DNA from: Palsa-1392 sp038234295
GTDB taxonomy: Bacteria > Verrucomicrobiota > Verrucomicrobiia > Chthoniobacterales > UBA10450
Direction of reading: 5' to 3'
Assembly (NCBI GenBank): GCA_038234295.1
Contig: JBBSUP010000006.1
Location: 1 to 64,000, forward strand
DNA length: 64,000 bases
This document shows positions 50,968 through 59,904 of this stretch, in pieces. How positions within the stretch are numbered: the first letter of the stretch is position 1; each line of letters begins with the position of its first letter. A program made the position numbers and the translations under genes. Under the pieces are notes generated by a model. That model was not told the origin of the DNA. It made no database searches and saw only the letters and a program-made list of their open reading frames with translations.

Positions 50968-52269
50968 ATGCCCCAAGAAATGAACTCCACCTCTCGCTCC
51001 GCCTTCGCGCGCTCCTTTGCTTTACCGTCCTTCCTCTTCGCCGCCGCTCTCCTTCTGGCCCCACGCCTTTCGACCGAGGCGAGCGCCCAGGCCGGTCGCG
51101 ACCAGTTCCCGCTGCCAACCCAGACCATGCTGCAAGAGCAGAAAGTGCTTCCGACAGACCAGACGCCCTCAGACGGCTTCGGCCGCGCGCTCGCGCTCAA
51201 GGGCACCACCGCCCTCATCGGCGCAAATGGCGCGAATGGTTACAAAGGCGCCGCCTACATCTTCACCGAGACCAGCGGCATCTGGACCCAGACGCAGGAG
51301 CTGACCGGGGCCGACACCATCACCGGCGACGGCTTTGGCAACGCCGTCGCGCTCGCCGCCGACACGCTGCTCGTCGGCGCCTCGGGCGCAGGCATCAACG
51401 GCGCTTCCGGCCAGGGAGCGGCTTATGTTTTCCAGAAACAAGGCGACAGCTGGGCGCAAACCCAGAAGCTCGTCGCGAGCGACGGCGCCGCTGGCGATCG
51501 CTTTGGCACAGCCGTCGGCCTCTCCGGCCGCACGCTCGTCGTCACCGCCAGTTATTCCAGCCCCAACGGCCAGCTCTACCAAGGCAGCGCCTACGTCTTT
51601 ACCCTCACCAATGGCACTTGGAAACAAACCCAGAAGCTCACCGCCGGCGACGGCGCGGCCTTCGACCATTTCGGCGACGCCGTGGCCCTCCAGAATTCCA
51701 CCCTCCTGGTCGGCGCCCCGGTTAAAGCCAACTTCACCGGCAAAGTGTACGTCTTCGCGCGGGCGAACGGCACCTGGACCCAGACGCAGAGCGTTACCGG
51801 GAGCGACAGCGATTTCGGCAACGAATTCGGCACTGCGCTGGCGCTCGACCGCGGCCTCGCGCTCGTCGGCGCGCCCGACGCTGCGGTCAACGGCTTCTCC
51901 GCGATCGGCGCGGTTTACAGCTTCGCCGTCGCCAGCGGCATCCTCACCGAGACCCAAAAGATCAGCGCGCACGACGGCCGGGCGAACGACGGCTTCGGCG
52001 CCTCCGTCGCCCTCTCCGGCACGAAGGCCATCGTCGGCGCTCCCGAAGACACGGTGGGCCAGAATTCCCAGCAGGGGAAAGCCTACCTCTTCCGCCAGGC
52101 AGGGGGTAACTGGAAGGAAACCGGCGCGCTCCTCGCGAGTGACGGCCGGATGGGCGCTTTCTTCGGCTGGGCCGTCGCCCTCGACCGGGACACCGACCTC
52201 GTCGGCAGCATTCCTTACCCGCACAACGCGGCCTACTTCTTCATGCCGCCCGCCAGCGGCCGGCCCTGA
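50968..52269 (+). CDS. Secreted FG-GAP repeat protein
   Basis: The 433-residue protein has an N-terminal signal (FALPSFLFAAALLLA) and about seven repeats of roughly 50 residues. Each repeat shows DGFGxAVAL, a short strand, LLVGA(P/S), G(A/S)AYVF and TWTQTQKL. These are integrin alpha-type FG-GAP beta-propeller blades, so it probably forms one seven-bladed propeller outside the cell. The ligand is unknown. ATG 50980 is an alternative start. It is divergent from purL. Confidence 0.88.
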   Translation: MPQEMNSTSRSAFARSFALPSFLFAAALLLAPRLSTEASAQAGRDQFPLPTQTMLQEQKVLPTDQTPSDGFGRALALKGTTALIGANGANGYKGAAYIFTETSGIWTQTQELTGADTITGDGFGNAVALAADTLLVGASGAGINGASGQGAAYVFQKQGDSWAQTQKLVASDGAAGDRFGTAVGLSGRTLVVTASYSSPNGQLYQGSAYVFTLTNGTWKQTQKLTAGDGAAFDHFGDAVALQNSTLLVGAPVKANFTGKVYVFARANGTWTQTQSVTGSDSDFGNEFGTALALDRGLALVGAPDAAVNGFSAIGAVYSFAVASGILTETQKISAHDGRANDGFGASVALSGTKAIVGAPEDTVGQNSQQGKAYLFRQAGGNWKETGALLASDGRMGAFFGWAVALDRDTDLVGSIPYPHNAAYFFMPPASGRP

Positions 52270-52799
52270 CCGGGCTTTTACTCACAAACAAGTACTGAAC
52301 GTAGTGCAGGCTTCCAGCTTGCGCCGATTTACGCAGCCTCCAGCTATCGCCCGTAGATTTTCAACCACGGATGGCGCGGATGTTTTCTTCAGCACTTCTG
52401 CATCCGTGTGATCTGTGGTCATCTCGCCGGCGCGACGCCGAAAGGATAAGGCGCATCCTGCGCCGTAACGGCTGCGCAGCAACGGCCGGGCTTTCAAAGC
52501 ACGGCTACGGGCCCGATCTGCAAGACGAAGCGGCGAAAACCGTGCTCGCCCAGGCCGAACTTCGCCGCAGTCCCGCCGGGGCGCTGTCGATCTCGAAAGC
52601 GGAGCTCGCTCCGCTGGCGGCGATCTCGCCTAACGGGAACGGGAACAGGAGCGGCAACGGCAGCCTGGCCGTGAGCCGGCTCAGTTAACCCGCGAGACAA
52701 TCAAACAGGAGTCCGCGTCGCCGCGAGGGGAAGCGGGCTTTTTGTTTCCTGAACTACGGCGTTGCCAGGCGAGTCTCCCCGGATGCCTAACGAAAAGGG
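52270..52799. other. Gene-poor stretch with two palindromic elements
   Basis: It holds GCAGGCTTCCAGCTTGCGCC (about 52307) and the ACCACGGATGGCGCGGATG element (52361-52424), both relatives of the purL insertions. From about 52490 to 52688 one frame reads smoothly (GYGPDLQDEAAKTVLAQAEL, later a Gly/Asn-rich end), but it has no convincing start or family. Two octamers are present (52628, 52785). Confidence 0.5.
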
Positions 52800-52946
52800 T
52801 CAGCGCCCGATCAGGATGAAGATGCCTGCGACGAGCGCGACGATCGCCGGCACGATCCCGAACGGCATCCCGGTCAGCGCGACGATGCCGACCATGATGA
52901 GGTAAACCGCGAGCAGGATCATGCCGATGTTTTTATTGAAGTTCAT
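52800..52946 (-). CDS. Small two-helix membrane protein
   Basis: From ATG 52946 the protein is 48 residues: IGMILLAVYLIMVGIVALTG, a Pro-containing turn, then IVPAIVALVAGIFILIGR. The two hydrophobic helices form a hairpin. Similar short proteins are widespread in bacteria with no known function. ATG 52982 would add 12 residues. Confidence 0.6.
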   Translation of the reverse strand: MNFNKNIGMILLAVYLIMVGIVALTGMPFGIVPAIVALVAGIFILIGR

Positions 52947-52997
52947 GCGCGGCATCCTGCGGAGAAGCGACGTAAGTTGCACGTCTTATTTCGTGGA

Positions 52998-53713
52998 TCA
53001 GAAACGGAAGCTGAAACCGACGAATGGTTGGTAATCAGGCGCGGCCTCGGTGAGGCCGAAGTTGCAGCCGGCGTCGATCGTGGCGTTCGGCAGGATTTGG
53101 TAAACCAGCCCGGCATCGATGAAGGCGGCGTGCGTCGTCGCGGAGTTCGCGGTCACGACATCGTAGTATTCCGCGTAGCCGCTGAGCTTGTCGCTGAAGA
53201 GCGTGTGGCCGATGAGGACGGTATTGAAAAAGGCCGTGTCGTAGCCGCTCCCGGCCGCGCGGACGAACTGCACGCCGGTCTCGAGCCCGAGCCCGAACCC
53301 GCCGGGAAAGGCGACCTGAAACGGAATCCCGATTCCGCCTTCGATCGAGTTATTCCCGAGGTGATCGCGACGTTGTCGGTGAGTCCCATGCGCAGAGTGA
53401 CCGGGAGCACGTTCCACTGGCGGACCGTCGTGCCGTCGCCGGGTTGATCGAAGAGGTAGCTGACCGCGCTCGCCTCGAAGTAATAGTGCCCGGCGTCCAC
53501 TGTGTAGGGCCCGGTCGACTGACTCGGCCGATCGGCGGAATAGCTCCGCAGGAGTTCGTTAGGCGTGGGGTTGAAGAGATTGTACTGGCTCTTGTCGGGC
53601 GCGGGAGGCGACCCCGCCGTGGCGCCGGCAACCGTCCCCGCGCGGGCTGGCAGAACGAGGAGGCAACTGATCAAGAACAGGAGAGAAGCGAGGGTGCCAG
53701 ACATGGACTTCAT
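52998..53713 (-). pseudogene. Porin-like/transporter outer-membrane gene with internal deletion and frameshift
   Basis: The first frame starts at ATG 53713 with a signal peptide (LASLLFLISCLLVLPARA) and reads TVDAGHYYFEASAVSYLFDQ, then LRMGLTDNVAITSG. The sense then moves to another frame at about 53355 with NNSIEGGIGIPFQVAFPGGF, LETGVQFV and a terminal FVGFSFRF, typical of an outer-membrane beta-barrel end. Homologues I know as MetA-type phenol-degradation transporters have a further ~45 residues between these points, so a deletion that shifted the frame is likely. The gene is probably non-functional. Confidence 0.7.
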
Positions 53714-53781
53714 CGTAGGGACGGTTGCGCAGTGTGCAATTTCCCGAGCCGGCGCGAGATCATTTTCCCGACCGCGATATT

Positions 53782-53890
53782 GTCATCCCGAGCCGGCGAA
53801 GCGCGGCGAGGGATCTCGCCAGCGTTGCTCGACTCGGTCCCGGTAGCGCCGGCAAACGCTGGTGAGATCCCTCGCTGCGCTCGGGATGAC
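53782..53890. repeat. Palindromic element, GTCATCCCGAG family
   Basis: GTCATCCCGAGCCGGCGAAG at the left is matched by GCTGCGCTCGGGATGAC at the right, with an inner GAGGGATCTCGCCAGCG / GGTGAGATCCCTCG pair. It lies between the decayed porin-like gene and mutL. Confidence 0.8.
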
Positions 53891-53907
53891 AACACGTGCG
53901 CTCGCGC

Positions 53908-55656
53908 TTACACCTTCCGCCCGAACTTCTTCTCCAGCTCGCCTAACGAGATCTGGATCATCGTCGGGCGGCCGTGCGGGCAGCAATACGGCAGCTCGCA
54001 ATCGAGCAGGTCGTGGATCAGTTTTTCCACCTCGGCGTGGCGGAGAAAGTCGTTCGCTTTGACCGCGTGGCGGCAAACCGTTTTCGCGATCATGTCTTCG
54101 CCGAGGCGGAGCGGGGAGGTGCTGTGACTGGCTGATTTCAGACTGTCGATCACGTCCTGGAGCAGGCGCGCGGGATCGGCGCCGCTCAGGAACGGCGGCA
54201 GGCTTTCAAGCTTGAAGGTGTGCCGGCCGAACTCCTCGACCCCGAGGCCCATCTTCTGGAGCGTCGCGAGGTTGCGCTCGATCCATTCCGCATCGCGCGG
54301 CGCGAGGGAGATCACCTGGGGCAGGAGCAGGCGTTGCGAAGGCACGCCTTGTTCCTCCATCCGCCGACGCAATTCCTCGAAAAGAATGCGCTCGTGGGCG
54401 GCGTGTTGATCGACCAGGACGAGGCCTTCGGCGTTCTCCATCAGGACGTAGAGCTTGTTCAGGACGCCGAGGATTTGGAACCGGTGCGCGGGCACGGCCG
54501 GTCGCTTCTCGTTAGGCGCAAAATGCTCGTCGTGCCGCGGCAGCTCGGTCGGCTCGATCGCGAAGGCCGGCTCCGGATCGAGCGCGGAGGGCCGTGCTTC
54601 CAATGGCCTAACGAACGGGGGCTCAACCGGCGGTGGCCCGCGAAATTGCTCCTGCCAGGTGCTGCGATCGCTCTCCAGCGTGCGCCGGATCGCGGCAACG
54701 ACGGCTTCGCGCACGCCGTGCGGATCGCGGAAGCGCACTTCGCGTTTCGCCGGGTGCACATTCACATCCACCTCGGCGGGATCGAGCGCGACGAACAGGA
54801 ACGTCACCGGGAATTGCCCCTTCATCAGCGCGGTGTGATAGCCCTCCTTCAGCGCCGCGCTCAGCACCGGGCTCTCGATCGCGCGGCCGTTTACGAAGAC
54901 GAATTGCTGCGCGCGCGTCGCCCGGCTCACGCCCGCCTGGCCGATGAAACCGGTCACCCGCACTTTGCTGCGCGCGGCCGGTTCGACCTCGAGCAGGCGC
55001 GCGAGCAGCTCGCTGCCTAACAAGTCGCGAATCCGGTCGCGGAGCGATTTGGTCGCGGGCAGTTGGAAGACCAGCCGCTCGTCGCGCAGAAACGAAAACG
55101 CGATCTCCGGATGCCCGATCGCCTGGAGATTGAGCTGATGTTCGATCTGGCGCGTCTCGGTATTTTCGGAACGAAGAAACTTCCGGCGCGCCGGCAAATT
55201 GTAAAAAAGCGAGCGCACTTCGATCTGCGTGCCGGGCGCTTCGCCGCCGTCGCGCGCGGTCTCGAGCTTCCCGCCCGCGACCAGAATTTCCGTCCCGGCG
55301 AGCGCCTCCTTCTCGCGCGTGGTCAGCCGAAAGCGGGCGACGCTCGCGATACTCGGAAGCGCTTCACCACGAAACCCGAGCGTGCCGACGGTCGCGAGAT
55401 CGGCGGCCGTGCGGATCTTGCTCGTCGCGTGACGCTCGAGACAAAGCAGCGCGTCGTCGCGATCCATCCCGACGCCGTCATCGCTCACGCGGATGAGCGA
55501 AATGCCGCCGCGTTTGATCATCACCTCGATCGACCGCGCCTCGGCGTCGATGCTGTTCTCGACCAGTTCCTTCACCACGGAAGCGGGGCGCTCGATCACT
55601 TCGCCGGCTGCGACCTGACTGGCGAGAGTGTCGGAAAGAAGGCGAACGCGACTCAT
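53908..55656 (-). CDS. mutL: DNA mismatch repair protein MutL
   Basis: I start at ATG 55656 (582 residues), where the conserved N-terminus begins (VRLLSDTLASQVAAGEVIER). GHL ATPase motifs follow: ELVENSIDAEA, DDGVGM and GFRGEALPSIASVA. The C-terminal part has the endonuclease motif DQHAAHERILFEE plus CRHAVKAN and CPHGRPT, so this MutL should nick DNA itself and the host need not use MutH. The open frame upstream of 55656 overlaps a degraded sigma-factor gene and is not MutL. Confidence 0.95.
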   Translation of the reverse strand: MSRVRLLSDTLASQVAAGEVIERPASVVKELVENSIDAEARSIEVMIKRGGISLIRVSDDGVGMDRDDALLCLERHATSKIRTAADLATVGTLGFRGEALPSIASVARFRLTTREKEALAGTEILVAGGKLETARDGGEAPGTQIEVRSLFYNLPARRKFLRSENTETRQIEHQLNLQAIGHPEIAFSFLRDERLVFQLPATKSLRDRIRDLLGSELLARLLEVEPAARSKVRVTGFIGQAGVSRATRAQQFVFVNGRAIESPVLSAALKEGYHTALMKGQFPVTFLFVALDPAEVDVNVHPAKREVRFRDPHGVREAVVAAIRRTLESDRSTWQEQFRGPPPVEPPFVRPLEARPSALDPEPAFAIEPTELPRHDEHFAPNEKRPAVPAHRFQILGVLNKLYVLMENAEGLVLVDQHAAHERILFEELRRRMEEQGVPSQRLLLPQVISLAPRDAEWIERNLATLQKMGLGVEEFGRHTFKLESLPPFLSGADPARLLQDVIDSLKSASHSTSPLRLGEDMIAKTVCRHAVKANDFLRHAEVEKLIHDLLDCELPYCCPHGRPTMIQISLGELEKKFGRKV

Positions 55657-55766
55657 CTGAGGCCGCAATTTTAGCCGCGAAGTCGCAAAGAATCGACCCG
55701 CGAAATCTCTCTGCCGCGAGTTGCTCCGCGGCCGCAGCGACGCCGGGAATCCGATCGTTCCCGACT

Positions 55767-56148
55767 CGTTAGGCGAACATCGGGATTGGAACTTTGTGTG
55801 TAACTTCGCCGATTTCGATGAGGAAACTGCGGGCGCGATCGAACAGCGTGTGCGCACCGAAACCGATCTGGCGACCGCTGATACGGTCGCGCCGGGAAAG
55901 AGTTGCTCGACAAATTGCTTGGCCAACTCGCGCCCGCCTACCGCCTTTAATGAATTCTGCTTGATCTCGAAGAACGCTCCGTCGCCGAGATTTCCCGCCA
56001 CCTTACGCCGGAGCAGCCGGTAAAATTCCGGGAGGTGAAAGCGGAACATTACAAGTTTCGCTGGCGCGGGCGCGCGGGGAAACGTCCGGCGCCGACCCCA
56101 CCGTGGGAGTTCGTTAGGCGCGATTCGCGTTCCCGGCATTTTCCATAA
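55767..56148 (+). pseudogene. ECF sigma-factor gene remnant
   Basis: One plus-strand frame contains GKELLDKLLGQLAPAYRL, then two adjacent stops (TAA TGA at about 55949), then ILLDLEERSVAEISRHL and VKFREVKAEHYKFRWRGRAG to TAA 56146-56148. L-P-x-YR...(L/V)xxxExxSVxEI is sigma region 4 of ECF-type factors. Upstream residues in a neighbouring frame (NFVCNFADFDEETAGAIEQ) may be part of the same gene. Stops and a frame change indicate decay. No intact gene is seen from 55657 to 56219. Confidence 0.45.
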
Positions 56149-56219
56149 AACCCATCCTTTCTCTGCTCTGCTCCCGAATAAGTTGCGGAGAGGTCCCTGG
56201 CGGCTTCTCCAAAAAAGTT

Positions 56220-56480
56220 ATGAAAAAATCCGTTTTACTTTTATTGGGCGTGGCCTTCCTCGGCAGCGCATGCACTGGATATGTCGGCGGGACCGGAGTC
56301 GCGGGGCCCGGCTACTACGGCGGGACGTCCGTCGGAGTGGTGGTCGCTGATCGCCCTTATTACACCCACGGCCGTTACTATTCCTCACGCGGCGTTCGTT
56401 ACGTCTGGCAGGACGGACGTTACCGTTACCGCGGCGGCTCGCGCGTCTGGGTGCACGGCCGCTACGTCGGGCGCTACTAG
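56220..56480 (+). CDS. Small lipoprotein rich in Tyr/Arg/Gly
   Basis: The 86-residue protein has a lipoprotein signal (KKSVLLLLGVAFLGSAC). The mature part is Gly/Tyr-rich with repeated RY or W-x-x-GRY units (VRYVWQDGRYRYRGG, VWVHGRYVGRY). Such short proteins are common in several phyla without known function; a surface or outer-membrane location is likely. Confidence 0.7.
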   Translation: MKKSVLLLLGVAFLGSACTGYVGGTGVAGPGYYGGTSVGVVVADRPYYTHGRYYSSRGVRYVWQDGRYRYRGGSRVWVHGRYVGRY

Positions 56481-56581
56481 ACCAACGTCACCCCAGGTGG
56501 TGACATGCGAAGTCATCCTCGACGTGCGAAGCACGTCCCTCCGGAGGGACGCGCTGCCGCGCGTGCAATTTCTTCCCTGCG

Positions 56582-58162
56582 CTAGGCAGCGAAGTGGCGC
56601 GTGAAATAAGCGCGCAACTTTGGCAGATCGAGCTCATCGCTCCGGTAGGCGATATAGCCGTCCGGCCGGACGAGCATGATTCCCCCCGCAGTGAGACCGC
56701 AGGCGGCGTGCGTGAGTCCACTGAGATCGCGCAAGTCCGTCGGGCGGTTGCTCTCGCCGCGCGTGATCCGGTAGGTGTCGATCAGCTCCGCCGGCAGATC
56801 TTTGAGGCAGCTATCATCCGTCGGCGCCTCGTGCGTCGCCCCGAGAAAGAGCAAGAGCACATGCCGCGGCGTGCGGAGCAGATCGAATAACCGGCGCGCC
56901 ACATTCTGCTCGTCGCGGACTTCGAAATCGGGCGCGCGATCCCCGGCCCGGAGCGCGCCGCCGCCGTGGTTCTCGACGATCGCGCTCGCGCGATAGCTGA
57001 TATCCAATTCGCAAAGACGCTCCGCGATTTTCCCTCCCACGAAATCGAGACCACTCACCATCGGCAGAAGAAAATCGCGGACACTCTGCGCAATGGTGTT
57101 TCGCATCGTCACCATCCGCGTAATCCGATCGGTGAGATTCAGCACCCCGCGCACGACCGGTTCGCGCTCCTGCTGGTAGCTCGCGAGCAGCTGCGCGGGC
57201 GCCCGGCCGCGGACCACGAGCGCAAGTTTCCAGGCGAGATTGAACGCGTCCTGGATGCCGGTGTTCATCCCTTGGCCGCCCGCCGGGCTGTGAATGTGCG
57301 CGGCGTCGCCGGCGAGGAAAACGCGCAGCTTCCGGAAGTCGCGCACTTTGCGGTGCGAAATATGGAAACGCGAAAGCCAGGCGGCATCGCTCAATTTCGC
57401 TTCGTGGAAGCCGCGTTCGTGGGTGAGGCGCTGGACTTCTTCGAGAGTGACCTCGGGAAGATTCTGCTCGCGCGACTCGGGGGCGATGTTCGCGACGATC
57501 CGCCAGCGTTCGCCGCCGAACGGAAAGGCGCCGAGAATGCCGTCGTCGCCGAGAAAAAGGTGAATGCGATCATGCGGCAGCGCCGTGTCGATGCGCACAT
57601 CGGCGAGGACGAAGCTCTCCTCATACTGCGAGCCCTCGAATTCGAAACCGAGCGCGTGGCGGGTGTTGCTGTGCGCGCCGTCGCAGCCGAGCAGCCAGGG
57701 CGTGCTGCAGGTCTCGAGGCTGCCGTCGGGGTGCCGAAGGGTGGCGTGAACCGCCTCGCTGGTTTGCTCGAGCGTCGTCAGGCTGGTCTCCCGTTCGACC
57801 TCGATGCCTAACGAACTCAGATGTTCGAGCAAGAGCCTTTCGGTTTCCGATTGGGGCAGACCGAGCGCAAAGGGATAAGGGCTGGCGACGCCGGTGAAAT
57901 CGATCTGCGCCAGCGTCTCGGCGGCATGATGGATGACGAGGCTTTGCAGGCGATTGCTCTCCGCGAGCATCTGCTCGACCACGCCCATGGTGTGGAAGAC
58001 CTCGAGCGTGCGCGGGAAAATCCCGAGCGCTTTCGAGGTTTGGGAGCGCTCGCGGTTTTGATCGACGATCCGGCAACCGACTCCGTGGCGCGCCAGCTCG
58101 CAGGCCATCGTGAGACCCACCGGCCCGGCGCCGATTACCAAAGGAATGGAAGCATCGGACAT
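56582..58162 (-). CDS. FAD-dependent aromatic monooxygenase (group A)
   Basis: From ATG 58162 the protein is 526 residues. It has the Rossmann GxGxxG (LVIGAGPVGLTMACELARHG), the DG motif LLGCDGAHSNTRHALG and the second FAD motif VFLAGDAAHIHSPAGGQGMN. A C-terminal thioredoxin-like domain begins near GDRAPDFEVRDEQN, as in phenol hydroxylase/PheA-TfdB relatives. It would hydroxylate an aromatic or polyketide-like substrate. ATG 58177 is an alternative start. No partner pathway genes are nearby. Confidence 0.88.
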   Translation of the reverse strand: MSDASIPLVIGAGPVGLTMACELARHGVGCRIVDQNRERSQTSKALGIFPRTLEVFHTMGVVEQMLAESNRLQSLVIHHAAETLAQIDFTGVASPYPFALGLPQSETERLLLEHLSSLGIEVERETSLTTLEQTSEAVHATLRHPDGSLETCSTPWLLGCDGAHSNTRHALGFEFEGSQYEESFVLADVRIDTALPHDRIHLFLGDDGILGAFPFGGERWRIVANIAPESREQNLPEVTLEEVQRLTHERGFHEAKLSDAAWLSRFHISHRKVRDFRKLRVFLAGDAAHIHSPAGGQGMNTGIQDAFNLAWKLALVVRGRAPAQLLASYQQEREPVVRGVLNLTDRITRMVTMRNTIAQSVRDFLLPMVSGLDFVGGKIAERLCELDISYRASAIVENHGGGALRAGDRAPDFEVRDEQNVARRLFDLLRTPRHVLLLFLGATHEAPTDDSCLKDLPAELIDTYRITRGESNRPTDLRDLSGLTHAACGLTAGGIMLVRPDGYIAYRSDELDLPKLRAYFTRHFAA

Positions 58163-58177
58163 GGCGGAAGCTACCAC

Positions 58178-58655
58178 ATCGCCGCGCCACGATTGTGATC
58201 CTGAACCTGCGCCGATTGAGAAGGACGTCGCAAGGATGGAAGCGGGGTCATTAGGCCAGAGCGGCGTCGTTAGGCCAAAGGGGGGGCGTTAGGCCAATCC
58301 GCGTCGGGCGACGCGGGAATGGTCTGATTGCACAACGCGTCCCCCTTCGCTTTGTCATCCTGAGCAAATGCGAAGGATCTCTGAGCGTTAGAGGACGTCT
58401 AAAAAGACGTGTCATCCCGAGCGGAGCCCCGCGGCTGCGGGGCGGAGTCGAGGGATCCCGTGGCGAAACCTGAAAGCTCACTCCACGGGATTCCTCGACT
58501 GCGCTGCGCTCCGCTCGGAATGACCCAGTTTTTAGACGTCCTCTTACTCATGCAGGCTCTGTCGCGGGCCACGCATGAGGCAGTCAGAGATTCTTCGTTT
58601 CACTCAGAATGACAGGACAAAGGGAGGGCGCTGCCGCGCCCGTGCGGGTCCTTCT
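58178..58655. repeat. Gene-free stretch: octamer cluster and nested palindromic elements
   Basis: At 58244-58296 there are three TTAGGCC copies in a row, two with the full CGTTAGGC. At 58354-58614 an outer element begins GTCATCCTGAGCAAATGCGA and ends TTCACTCAGAATGACAGG. Inside it, at 58411-58524, is a full GTCATCCCGAGCGGAGCC element flanked by AGGACGTCTAAAAA and TTTTTAGACGTCCT. This reads as one repeat inserted into another. No gene was found. Confidence 0.75.
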
Positions 58656-59573
58656 TTACAGTTCCCATTTCTTGGGTAACTTTTGTTTGAGCGTCTCGAC
58701 CGGCGAGAAGAGGTCGCCCATCTTTTCGACCCGCTTCAGCGTCTCGGAACAATGAAACGTGAGCAGCTTCGCGCTCTTTTTCTTCAGCGTTTTTTCGACC
58801 TCGTCCCAAGTGACCGGCGTCGAGGCGGTCGGCTCGTCCTTCGCGCGGAGTGAGTAGACGTTCACCGTCGTTTTGTGTTCGTCGTTCTGGCTCCAGTCGA
58901 CAAAGATTTTTCCCTTCCGCAGCGCCTTCGCCATTTTCGAAACGACGAGCTGCGGATGTTCGCGCTCAAGGAATTCGGCGAGCGCGTGGGAGAGCGCTTT
59001 CGTCTCGTCGTAGGTGACCGGCGTGTTCAGCGGCACGTAAATTTGCAGACCCTTCGAACCGGAAGTCTTCGCGAAACTTTGCAACTTCATCGTCTCCAGA
59101 ATTTGGCGTAGCCAGAGCCCCACCTGGCAGCACTGCACGATGTCGGCGGGCGCGCCGGGATCGAGATCAAAGACCATCATCGTGGGGCGGGCGACATTCT
59201 TTTTGCGCGACAGCGAAGTGTGCAATTCGATGTCGGCGAGATTGGCCGCCCAGACCAGCGTGGGCAGATCCTGCGCGAGGCAGTAATCCATGTCGCGCTT
59301 GTTCCCTTCGCTCCACACGGCCGTCGTTTTCACCCATTTCGGGCGATGCGTCGGGCAGTTCTTTTCGTAGAAAAATTGCTGCTCCACGCCGTTCGGATAC
59401 CGCTTCATCGTCAGCGGCCGATCCTTCAGATGCGGCAGGAGGACCGGGGCGATCTGGATGTAGTAGTTGATCATCTCGCCCTTGGTGAACCCGGTTTTCG
59501 GCCAGAGGACCTTGTCGAGGTTGGAAACGGCGAGGTCTTTTCCTTCAACGGTGAGGACGGCTTTTTTGCTCAT
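58656..59573 (-). CDS. LigD-type polymerase (primase-like) domain protein
   Basis: From ATG 59573 the protein is 305 residues and corresponds to the stand-alone LigD POL domain. The segments are VSNLDKVLWPKTGFTKGEMI, RPLTMKRYPNGVEQQFFYEK, the metal-binding MVFDLDPG and SGSKGLQIYVPL. Such enzymes fill gaps with ribo- or deoxynucleotides at double-strand breaks before ligation. The matching phosphoesterase-ligase is about 43 kb away at 13548-15185. The open frame upstream of 59573 runs through a repeat. Confidence 0.92.
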   Translation of the reverse strand: MSKKAVLTVEGKDLAVSNLDKVLWPKTGFTKGEMINYYIQIAPVLLPHLKDRPLTMKRYPNGVEQQFFYEKNCPTHRPKWVKTTAVWSEGNKRDMDYCLAQDLPTLVWAANLADIELHTSLSRKKNVARPTMMVFDLDPGAPADIVQCCQVGLWLRQILETMKLQSFAKTSGSKGLQIYVPLNTPVTYDETKALSHALAEFLEREHPQLVVSKMAKALRKGKIFVDWSQNDEHKTTVNVYSLRAKDEPTASTPVTWDEVEKTLKKKSAKLLTFHCSETLKRVEKMGDLFSPVETLKQKLPKKWEL

Positions 59574-59576
59574 GCG

Positions 59577-59890
59577 GAAGGATGAATTAGGAAAGCAGGA
59601 AAGCAGGAAAAAGAAGGGAATTTGGAAGCCAGGAAGCCAGAAGGAGACGAGCACCAACGGCGACGCTTTTTCCTGCTTTCCTATTTTCCTCATTCATCGC
59701 TCCCTGTCTTCTTCCTGGTTTTCTGGCTTTCGAATTCAAATGCAAAAGATGAATAAGGAACGCAGGAATGCAGGGTGGAGAATTTGGAAACCAGGAAGCC
59801 AGAAAGGGGAGCGGCTAAGCAAACTTTCCTTCCTATTTTCCTGATTCATCGCCTCCTGTCTCCTTTCTGGTTTTCTGGTTTCCAAATTAA
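59577..59890. repeat. Two tandem palindromic elements, GAGGAAAGCAGG family
   Basis: Left arms GAATTAGGAAAGCAGGAAAG and GAATAAGGAACGCAGGAATG are mirrored by TTCCTGCTTTCCTATTTTCC and ACTTTCCTTCCTATTTTCC. Inner pairs GGAAGCCAGGAAGCCAGAA / TTCTTCCTGGTTTTCTGGC extend the stems. The two copies are direct repeats of each other and fill the gap between the polymerase and lpxK. Confidence 0.8.
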
Positions 59891-59904
59891 AATCTTCTTC
59901 TTCA

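Noticed and set aside
55657..56139. N-terminal extension of MutL
   Set aside because: The open frame is continuous, but conserved MutL begins at ATG 55656 and the extension is antisense to a sigma-factor-like relic.
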